A DNA stretch of 38,986 bases, taken from NCBI GenBank assembly GCA_027604005.1, contig JADGJT010000115.1, forward strand, positions 19,642 to 58,627, read 5' to 3'. Shown here one piece after another: positions 30,786 to 38,986 of this stretch (its first letter is position 1; each line of letters starts with the position of its first letter). A program made the translations under genes and the position numbers. The stretch comes from Dinochytrium kinnereticum. Taxonomy: Eukaryota; Chytridiomycota; Chytridiomycetes; Chytridiales; Chytridiaceae. Under the pieces are notes generated by a model. The model saw only the letters and a program-made list of their open reading frames with translations. It had not been told where the DNA came from and made no database searches.

Positions 30786-32375
30786 ATGTTCGGTTGGATT
30801 GCTTACATCTTTCTGTTGTGTTTCTTTATTTTTATCCTTCTATTCGGACAGGTAATCATATGCGCATGCATGCAAAGAATAACGAATTCAAGAGTAACTT
30901 TTTACGGCAAACATTTATCGGAAAACTTCACACATTCTTAACAGAGACCATTCCTAAATGGATACAGTAGGTTTATGTTGCCAATGTTGTCCCTACAATC
31001 CTTTCAGCTTCTCATTCCGATGCGTTTTGGGGAGGAAAAGGGTGGATGTCTGTTATAACTATTTGATGGAGACAAATCACCCTCTTCTCCAGGTATGATC
31101 ATTGTTTTGATAGAGAGATTACTGAATCGACAAGATATTTTACTTGACCTTGGTCACCGGATGCGTAGGAGTTTTTCTTCTCACAGCTTTGCACCGGATT
31201 CCGAATCCCTACCTTTCGCCTGTCCATCTGTAAAGTCTTTCAATGACCATGTCATTAACCATGGCGAAGATTCACAATTCCATTGGCAATTATGAGTGTA
31301 TATGTCTGCTTTTTCAGAGCATGCTGGTCAGATCCTGGTAAAATTACCAGGAAGAATGTTGAAAAGGCGTGCCAGGTCTGGGTCTACGACTATATCCTTT
31401 TCAATCCGAAAGTTTGCAGCACATGCCTTATAGATAAGTAAGTTACCACAAAGCCTAACATCCCAAATGTAACGATCTAATAATATGTTTTTCTGTTTAT
31501 AAAGACCAGCTAGGTCAAAACATTGCTCAATATGCAAGGCTTGTGTTGCAAAAGCAGAGTGAGTTTAAAAAATCGTGCTTATATACTTAACTCCGATGTA
31601 GTCATCATTGCGCATGGAGTAAGATCCTGTCAGTTTTATCTAAGGCGCTTATTATTCTTCATAGTCAATAATTGTGTCGGACATTATAATTATCGGTACT
31701 TTATAATGTTCCTAGGTTCTACGGCTAGTATAGCATTGTACGGTACTTATCTAGTGTTCCGAATCTTGCAAAATGAGATGGACGTACGCAGGGTATGGAG
31801 TCTAGTTATCTATGACAGAGAAACATATGCCCGGACAAAAATCACCTCCTGGCAAGCTATAATGGTAAGCAAGCGCCCAGAAAAGGCCTCTGACACATTT
31901 AGTTTATTTGCCAGGTAGAGCCTCTTCTTTCTGCCCTCGCCCTTTTTGCTGGGATTGCTGGAATAGTTGTTCTGGTATTTATGCTTTACCAGCTCTCTAT
32001 GGTCCTCCGCGGATTAACAAGTAGGCAATATTTCCGCTCTCTGAATAACACTGTTCAGCAAACGAGTCTTTTAAATGGGATGATTTAAAATACGATATTC
32101 AAACGCATCAAATCACCACAATTCCCAAAGATTTATACGAGTATAATCAGAGCCATAAGGAGGAGAGCGTGAGCTCCTCTGGATCTAAAATCCGGCGCAG
32201 AGTGAACGCCAAGGGAAAATCAGGGGCCAGCTCTGCACCTTTGAAAACCTTTGTTCCAAGTACGGATGATGGCATTGAGCAGATCCCGCTGACATCCGTT
32301 CGTCAAATTCGTAATATCTATAATGGAGGGGCTTGGAAGAATGTGATGGATATGGTCTTCCCTCAGAGGTTTTGA
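30786..32375 (+). CDS. SWF1: SWF1-type DHHC palmitoyltransferase
   Basis: SWF1 is an ER palmitoyltransferase that modifies juxtamembrane cysteines of SNAREs and other membrane proteins. Exons are 30786-30851, 30893-30966, 31008-31092, 31135-31229, 31270-31437, 31505-31558, 31602-31618, 31665-31864, 31915-32020 and 32059-32375, giving 393 aa. It has an N-terminal membrane helix, then the SWF1 block [32 protein letters not shown], the loop [13 protein letters not shown], and [12 protein letters not shown]. The zinc/catalytic domain has [20 protein letters not shown] and [19 protein letters not shown], with the active cysteine at about residue 184. Two more helices and a long basic tail follow. 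The DHHC core is split by a 17-nt exon. SCAI begins 26 bp after the stop. Confidence 0.93.
31602..31618 (+). other. 17-nt microexon carrying the SWF1 catalytic cysteine
   Basis: It lies between a GATGTAG acceptor and a GTAAGA donor and encodes the end of D, then HHCAW, and the first base of I. Skipping removes the active site and shifts the frame. Confidence 0.88.
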
Positions 32376-32401
32376 TCAATTTGCAAAAATTAATAAATTC
32401 A

Positions 32402-34787
32402 ATGGAAGACAAGGGACCTGACGCTCCTGCTGAAGAGCAGAGCCAGCCGACTAACGCGGCCGCGCCTCCAAGCACTCTCGTTGCTCAACCGGCACCATCA
32501 CAAAGTTCATCTAGCGGAGCTAATGCGAACATTAAAACAGTCGAAGGTACTTATTGGTGTGCAGAAGCAGGAATTCACGTCGTGTCAGAGTTTCAGTACC
32601 TCTTGGAGAAATCGCAGCAGCTTTTCGCCGGCTTGAGGTAAAAGACAGTGAGAGATGCCGATCAAAGTATTCTGAGAAGCTATAGGGATCTTCCTCCGAC
32701 TGGCAAGAACTGGCAGCCGTATTTTCAAAGGACATTTGAAGTGTACACTAAGCTCTGGAAATTCCAGCAACAGCATCGGTATGTTGATGTCTCTTCCTTC
32801 GTGAATACTTACGAGCTCGGAAAGCCCTATTCTGGAAAACAGTGATCTTTACGGACTAAAGAGATGGGAGATTGGAGAGATTGCTTCAAAGATTGGACGT
32901 TGGTGTCATGATATATGTTTGGGATTCTGATCAAGACTTGTAGAGCTTTACTACCACTACTACCTACGAACTTCGGAGACCAACTATCTTTATGAATCCT
33001 ATGTATTTTACGAGGCCATTCGTGATCGCCAGTATTTCCGGGATGTCATGGAAGCCAAGAGGTGTGTCCATTCTGACATTCGGATGAATAGACTGACAAA
33101 AATACCTGAACCAGCCCCGCTTTGATGATCAAAAAACTTCGATACTACGCCAGGTTTATCGTAGTATGCCTTCTCTTGAACCGTAATGATGTGATCAAGA
33201 AGCTGATGGATGAGCTGACCACCTTGGTCGATGAGTACACTAAGACCTTTAAGCCAAACGATTCGGCGGAATGGAACATTGTGTTGTCCGAGATCTCAAC
33301 CTTCTTAGAAGTATGTAAAACATCAATTATTTTCGCTCGGAAATATTTACGGAATGAATCAGGCTGAGAAAAAGCTTACTCCGGTTGAAGCCGACGGAAG
33401 TCCCCTCGCGATTCAGAGCAGACTGCAGCTCGACCGCACTCCGAAGTTTGACAAGGATGGACAGCCCAAGCTGAAGCTTCAGGAGGCTATTCTTGTCGGA
33501 AACTATCAGAGCCAGATTAAGTTTTCGGAGTTAACTTTGGATATGTACAGGGTGCTCCAAACTTTAGAGAGAGAACCAACTGCACCCGGAGGAAAAGGAA
33601 CGACGTCTATGGAGGCAGCTTTCCAGGAATCTGATGCGGCGAATGCTGGAGGCGAGACAGGCGGTGATAAGGCGGCTACACGCAGGACGAACCCACACAA
33701 GTACCTTTTGTATAGGCCTACGTTTGCACAGCTGATGCTCTACATCGCAACTGCCTTTAAGGTTTTAGAATATTTACATTGGGCTTCCTGACGATAATGA
33801 CATTTTTTCACAGGACATTTCTGAAAACTCTGCACTCCTTTTGTATGTTTCGGCGGATGGTGCCAAAAGGCCAACCAAGCCGGACTCCTCAGACATTGGT
33901 AGAGGCATTAATCTCGGAATCTAACTAACTTTTTATTTTAGCTTACTCTGGCGGAATTGCAACTGCCCAGAATGCAACGAGGAAAAACGCTGAGAAGACG
34001 GACAGCGATCAAAGCTCTTTGGTCCACTGCCTTCATCCCAACGATCTGATACCTTTCTCCAGAAAGCCTCTCTTCCTGATTGTTGACAGCACTAACAGTG
34101 TCGCTTTTAAGGCAAGAATAAGCACGATAACGAATTAATCTAATTTCTTTCAGAACTTTACCAAAGTTTTCAACCAGTCCATTGTTATTTTGATGAGTCC
34201 CATCGAGTATCCCTCCGCGGTCAAAGGTATGCCAACCTTTGCTCTTACCGCTTTTAACCAGTTACAGACACAACGCAAATTGGTAGCCTCTTCACGTTGT
34301 TCCTACACTCGCCTGTTAAAGCATTCTCCTTTGTTTCTGATGCATCTGAGATGTCGTCCGACACATGGAAAAAGTGTGCTTCTATTATTACCTCTGTGGA
34401 GAAAATGATTTATGATCTCTTGGAAACCAACACATCTATCGGTATGTGTTCCCAAGCCTAATGCATCGCAGCTTACCTTTAATTCAGATAAATCAGTGAA
34501 GCGATTCCTCCAAGATGACTTTTTGAGGCAGATCACCATTCGCTTCGTTCTTTCCACTATTCTGCTGCAATCACACTCTAGCTTCAAAGAGCCTAAGGTA
34601 AGCAAATGATGCTATCTTACCCACAACTAAGTTTCAACAGTACTGCCCGTCTTCTTTCCCGGCGTTGCCAGGAGTTTCTCTGTTGACCCCCGAGCTGTCA
34701 GCCAAATTGCAGGATTTGGTGACTGTCGCCAATGTGGCAAATCTCTACAGCTTTACTGTCGAAAATGCTCCGACACCAGCGCCATAA
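32402..34787 (+). CDS. SCAI: SCAI family protein
   Basis: SCAI (suppressor of cancer cell invasion in animals) is a nuclear cofactor that represses MRTF/SRF transcription and acts in double-strand-break repair. Thirteen exons: 32402-32546, 32589-32637, 32686-32778, 32843-32898, 32944-33061, 33115-33310, 33363-33761, 33814-33898, 33942-34111, 34154-34226, 34262-34441, 34488-34597 and 34641-34787, giving 606 aa. Family blocks are EFQYLLEKSQQLFAGLRDLP, FEVYTKLWKFQQQHR, LKRWEIGEIASKIGQLYYHY, VVCLLLNRNDVIKKL, QIKFSELTLDMYRVLQTLER, NPHKYLLYRPTFAQ, HPNDLIPFSRKPLFLIVDS and NFTKVFNQ. The intron at 34112-34153 looks like GC-AG. The first intron (42 nt) is stop-free, and its translation ends HVVSEF, resembling the VVTEF of homologues, so it may instead be exon. 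Confidence 0.93.
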
Positions 34788-35291
34788 AAGGCTGAATGTA
34801 CAGTAGTACAACAAAAAATGAATTCACTTTTTTTTTGCTTTTCTCTCTTTCCCCCTCAACCCATCACCTAGCTTCAACCTCTTCCTCATCATTCCTTCTC
34901 TGTATGCCTCTATCTGACTGTGGTCTCTTCCGCCACAGTATCTTCTATTCGAATAAACTATCCGTTACTACAAGCTCCACTTCCCATTTCCCATTTAATC
35001 CACTCCTTTCGCCTTACACACCCGCACATCTACACTCTGTGGCCATTCCTCACATGAATGATCCGCTTTTATATATTCGTGCAAGAGTTTGAGACTCATA
35101 CTCATCGTTGATCGCTAAACCCCGTGCGCTCAGCGATCCATAGAAGTTCCTAAATCTTAACTTCAACCCACTCTCAATTTCTAATGCAGCAGTAACCAGT
35201 TTTCCAACCAGTTTGTGAATATCAACCATGTTATATTAAAAAATAGGGACTAGCCCTTAGTGTCTCATTTATTCAAGTGAAACGAATGGTA
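34788..35291. other. Convergent intergenic region, SCAI / MSF1
   Basis: These 504 bp hold both 3' flanks, pyrimidine-rich on the plus strand at 34830-34910. A 98-codon plus-strand frame there is low complexity (Ser/Leu/Phe from CTT/TCC) and is not supported as a gene. Confidence 0.6.
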
Positions 35292-36929
35292 TCAACCTCT
35301 TAGTTCAGCGTTTAGCCGAGTGGAGATCTCTTGGCGTACACTCTCCTGGATAGCATCAACCTCTTCATTTGTTAACGTCCTGGGTAGAAATGTCAGTTCA
35401 CAGGCTTCAGCAGCATGGACGGCACTTACTTGTCCATGGACCGATAGTTGATCCGGAAGCACTTGCTCACCCTCTTCGACTTGGGGTGAGTAAACGTGTC
35501 AATCTGGAAGAAAGGACGGTAAACCTTGGATGTTTCCATAGATGAGCAAACCATACCAGCGTGACATCCTCTGCAGAGTCTCCAGCAACATCTCGCACCA
35601 CCTCAAACAGGTCATTGTCGTGGAATCCCTTGGGAGTCCAGAAAGAAACATCCTTGTAGCATGCTGGGTATTTTGAGTAAGGCTGGAACTTCACGATGTT
35701 CCCTGAGGCAAATTGCGAGAGGAATCGCTTGTCCTCGCTCCAGAACAGCCGGATATCGGGGATGTCAAAGAGGACCATCGCGATCCTCTCTAGCCCCAGT
35801 CCAAAGGCCCAACCCATACGGTCATCGTTGCCTAATAATTGAGGGACGGTTCCAAAACGACTAAGTACATGGCTAGGCGTTTCGGGATGATGATGGCGGC
35901 ACCAACGTACATACCTGATGAGCTTAAAATCGATTGTTGAATCACACCGCACCCGCAAAGCTCCAACCATTTGTCCATGTATCGTACCTCCAACTCAAAG
36001 CTTGGACCAGTAAAAGGAAAAGAACCCTCAATCCACCTAACTTCAAGCCCCTTATCCTCTCCCAACAGATGAATGACCAGTCCCTCTAGTGATCCCTTAA
36101 GATGCTCCACAACAGCCAGAGCGTCGCGATCCAGATGAGCGTCTTGAATCGGGTTTGAAGGAACAGGTGCGATGTGATCGTCGGAAATTCTCAGCCTTCC
36201 ACGACGAACCTTCTCGTCCCGAGCAATCTCTTCATGAAGACCGGCCCGAGAGAAAGTACGAATTCCCTCCATTTGGTGAAAGACTGGATAATGGCTCACA
36301 TCAATCTCATCACGACGATAAACATCTGCCGTTAGAAGGTAGCCTTCAGCCTTCCGGGATGACAGAACCTCCATCTGATGAGCCGAGGTGTGGGTCCGCA
36401 GAACAGTATTTGAGTTGACGTAGTAGGTATCGCTGGGACCGCGACTGGGATGCTCGGGTGGGATCAGCAGAGCATCAAAGTTCTGAGATGGGGTTACGGC
36501 GGGATTAAGAGAGTCAACGCTGAGGTATTCAGTGGGCATGCCCTGAAAGTAGGATTCGATTCTACGTTTGAGGATGTTGAGAGGGTGATTTTCTTGCAGG
36601 TGAAGACGTCGTGGAATCCTGGTGAGTAAACTGTCCGTCACATTAGTTATCTCATCCCTTCGGAATGATCTATCTAGGATCTTGATGTCGGCAGCATCTA
36701 AGTCGATCTCATGGTCAACACGGCTCTAGTACTTGCAAAAGCAAATTCAACACTAACTGTGCCTCTCCGGCTGAGCAATGCCCGATGTTGAAAGAAGCCG
36801 TATCCGCAGTGGAGGTGATGGAGTAATCAGCTCCATCCCACGCGTGATGCCGCGCCCATATCGCCCACAGTAGACGGTCCTCACCGTTCGGATCTGCATG
36901 CGGCGGATTCCGAAATTCGACCAAGTCAT
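35292..36929 (-). CDS. MSF1: Mitochondrial phenylalanyl-tRNA synthetase
   Basis: This monomeric mitochondrial PheRS charges tRNA-Phe. Exons are 36929-36758, 36697-35915, 35831-35557, 35503-35430 and 35379-35292, giving 463 aa; the human FARS2 is 451. The N-terminus is an Arg-rich presequence ([20 protein letters not shown]). The class II catalytic core includes [53 protein letters not shown] and motif 3 as [19 protein letters not shown]. The C-terminal FDX-ACB anticodon-binding domain begins [12 protein letters not shown] and ends [19 protein letters not shown]. The first junction is set by phase: the proposed acceptor before ATGCTGCC restores frame to [19 protein letters not shown]. The start is 100 bp from the divergent MGE1 start, so two mitochondrial-import proteins share one promoter region. 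Confidence 0.93.
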
Positions 36930-37029
36930 GCTCAATTCAGGAAAAGAGCAAATTCAGATATTGGGAAAAAAGTGAGAAAACGAGTCAACCATCAACAGCA
37001 CCCAGACCATCCCAGAGGCCATCACAGCA

Positions 37030-37842
37030 ATGTCAAACTTCCTTCTTCCCGCTCGCCAACTGCTATCTGGCAGCAGATCCCTGTGCGCACGAGCCTTGCT
37101 TGCATCGCAAGTCCCTGCGCACGGCTTTGTTCAGAGGGCTTACACCACGGAGGCCAAGCAGGATGCTAAGGACGCTGCTCCTCAGGACGCTGAGGCCAAG
37201 CTTGCAGCAACGATCGCTGAGAAGGACAAGCAGATCGCCCAGCTTCAGGTATGGGATAGATGCTTGCTTGCTCGTTTGACTCTACGATCGATGCTTACTC
37301 CTTTGAACACTTGTCAACCTCCCTCTCCTCACGATCTCATTTCACAATGCTGATGACGGTCGAACTAATCTCTAACCAACTAAACACCTGTCGAACTTTC
37401 TATTCAGGACGTCTACCGACGTTCGCTCGCCGACATGGAGAACATCCGTGTCCGGACAAAGAAGGAAGTCGAATCGACCGCCCAATACGCCATCCAAAAG
37501 TTCGCCAAAGACCTCCTCGAGACCTCCGACGTTCTCGGTCTCGCGCTTAACTCGGTCCCCGAATCCGAACGCAACTCCGACTCAAACCCCCACCTCAAGG
37601 ATCTCTTCCAAGGCGTGTCACTGACGCGTTCCAACCTCCTGAAAACTTTTGCCAGGCACGGTCTTGAGGAGACCTCACCCGCTGGTGAGAAGTTTGATCC
37701 CAACATTCATCAGGCCGTTTTCCAGGCCCCCATTCCCGGGAAGGAGCCTGGATCCATCATTGAGGTCGTTAAGACTGGCTTCAACCTCCACGGCAGGGTT
37801 CTTCGACCTGCGCAGGTTGGCGTGGTTGCTGACCAGTCGTAA
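37030..37842 (+). CDS. MGE1: MGE1, mitochondrial GrpE nucleotide exchange factor
   Basis: Mge1 releases ADP from mitochondrial Hsp70 during protein import and folding. Two exons (37030-37248, 37408-37842) give 217 aa; the intron is 159 nt, long for this window. A presequence rich in Arg, Ser and Leu (residues about 1-40, ending near RAYTTEA) leads to the GrpE long helix (AATIAEKDKQIAQLQDVYRR). Then follow the hallmark SLADMENIRVRTKKEVE and YAIQKFAKDLLETSDVL, and the beta domain FDPNIHQAVFQAP with HGRVLRPAQVGV. It diverges from MSF1. Confidence 0.95.
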
Positions 37843-38288
37843 ACCTCAATACTCCTTGAGTTACGGCATTGTGCCTAAATTCGATTTCCCCCCTTGGTTC
37901 TCGGACCCGGTCACTGACCAACCCCTTTTCCTTTGTTGACGCGTTTGGTTTCTTTTTTTGTCAGTAGAGGACACGTGGAGGTGGTCTTCCCTAATTGTAT
38001 TGTTTTGTGTGGTTTTTCACTCTTCCTGATGATGAGACTTGGATTCTAGATGCAATCCATCCCTTTTTTTTTTACCTTCTATTTTTCATATGCATTAGCC
38101 TCTGAGCGCATTGAATATATAGCAATTATCTGTGTGTGGGGTTTCCTGATTATGTACCTCTGTTGTCTACTTTTCTCCTTTGAAGTTTTGCACTCGGGTT
38201 TCTGGTCTTAAGGACTTGTGGGTCTCTTTACAGTACGTCTCGCCATTGTGCGACTCAAAATCGAAAAAATCGAAGACTACCATCAAAG
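37843..38288. other. Intergenic region MGE1 / NDUFB10
   Basis: These 446 bp contain T-rich 3' flank of MGE1 (runs at about 38062-38073), then the NDUFB10 promoter. A TTTACAG acceptor-like site about 55 bp before the NDUFB10 ATG could end a 5' UTR intron. No gene is supported. Confidence 0.5.
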
Positions 38289-38923
38289 ATGACGACCCCG
38301 GCACCGATGAAGGTAAGCGCTGGTCCCATCCATGCAGGATGCCACCGCGTTTTCAGCGTCGTTGGATAGGAATCAATCCTCTTTCGTCATGCTAACTTTT
38401 CACCCTTCATCTCCCTTCTCCATGCCTTTCGAAAAGATTTCGCCCATGCCGCTCATTGACCCGGATCTGAACGTCCTTGGTGAGGCTTTATTGATGACAC
38501 CCCCTTCCCCTTTTCTATCAGCATTTCCCAATCATACATTACTTCCTGGAATGTCCTGCCGCTGCCGGGTGGAAAGCCATACATCTATTGAAGGCGTTCA
38601 CCAGAACATTCTGAAAAGATTGGGACAGACTCTAACCCCTATCCATTGACGAAAAACAACCACCATCAGACGCTGCCGCCATCTACAAGGCGAAAGACGA
38701 GTACTTTAAGGAACAGCTTGTTCGAACCCAGGAGATCATTGTCCTCAGGGACAAAATGAGGTGGTGCTACCGAAGGGAGGGCGTCAACCACCTTCAGAAC
38801 TGCCGTCATCTTTCTACCCAGTACATGGATCTTCTTGCTGAGATGAGGGATGGGTGGATTAAACCTTTTGTTTTGCCTCTGCCAAAGGAAGCCCCTGTGG
38901 AGGCTGCCGGTGGACATCACTAG
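38289..38923 (+). CDS. NDUFB10: Complex I subunit NDUFB10/PDSW type
   Basis: This is an accessory subunit of the distal membrane arm of NADH:ubiquinone oxidoreductase, assembled in the intermembrane space. Exons are 38289-38312, 38437-38479 and 38670-38923, giving 106 aa. After a short Pro-rich start (TTPAPMKISPMPLIDPDLNV) the conserved part reads AAAIYKAKDEYFKEQLVRTQ, VLRDKMRWCYRREGVNHLQN, then CRHLSTQYMDLL. The W-C-Y-R-R-E-G-V-N-H block and the following cysteine are characteristic; these cysteines form disulfides in the family. The gene seems complete: the stop at 38921 is inside the window. Confidence 0.85.
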
Positions 38924-38986
38924 AGTGTTGTTTTTTTTGTTTTGTTTTGGAGGGGGCGGGTCTGGGGGGGAGGAAGGGGGACGGGG

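Noticed and set aside
34796..35092. 98-codon plus-strand frame after SCAI
   Set aside because: Low-complexity Ser/Phe/Leu translation of a pyrimidine-rich 3' flank.

Overview
The window is nuclear DNA from an intron-rich, gene-dense eukaryote, most likely a fungus and probably an early-diverging (non-Dikarya) lineage. Supporting signs are ATG27, SWF1 and a bZIP with the CYS3/Zip1-type basic region (fungal gene types), short GT-AG introns (mostly 40-90 nt) with a CTNAY-like branch site near the 3' end, about 124 introns in 26 genes, and genes such as SCAI, an ELMO-domain protein and PPP4R2 that are rare in yeasts. The genus cannot be named from sequence alone. I see no mobile element, CRISPR array, tRNA or rRNA gene.

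Layout, left to right: IMP4 (+) converges on a bZIP regulator (-). Then come a SET/NAP histone chaperone (+) and SBDS/SDO1 (+), a mitochondrial carrier (-) diverging from a DHHC acyltransferase (+), and a UIM plus zinc-finger protein (+). An ELMO-domain protein (-) diverges from TRS31 (+), and a probable mitoribosomal mS33 (-) diverges from a COX7a-like subunit (+). Next are GPATCH4 (-), proteasome RPN11 (-) diverging from an orphan gene (+), ribosomal protein L3 (-), a coiled-coil protein (-) and a PSP1-domain protein (-). A plus-strand run follows: TPR protein, ATG27, PPP4R2. Glycine cleavage T protein (-) diverges from SWF1 (+), followed by SCAI (+). Mitochondrial Phe-tRNA synthetase (-) diverges from MGE1/GrpE (+), and a complex I NDUFB10-type subunit (+) ends the window.

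Almost every gene is housekeeping: ribosome assembly (IMP4, SDO1, RPL3, GPATCH4), mitochondrial biogenesis and respiration (carrier, mS33, COX7a, GCV1, MSF1, MGE1, NDUFB10), protein turnover and trafficking (RPN11, TRS31, ATG27, two DHHC enzymes), and chromatin or signalling (SET, SCAI, PPP4R2). There is no obvious functional cluster. The distinctive features are architectural. Several exons are extremely small: 8 nt and 4 nt in a row in RPL3, 13 nt in RPN11, and 19 nt and 17 nt exons cutting through the catalytic signature of both DHHC genes. Two introns look like GC-AG. Intergenic distances are tiny: 31-43 bp between divergent start codons, 26 and 38 bp between tandem genes, and 17 bp between convergent stops. 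Exon boundaries were placed by hand from reading frame, splice consensus and remembered family conservation. All multi-exon models were checked for phase consistency but not against transcripts.
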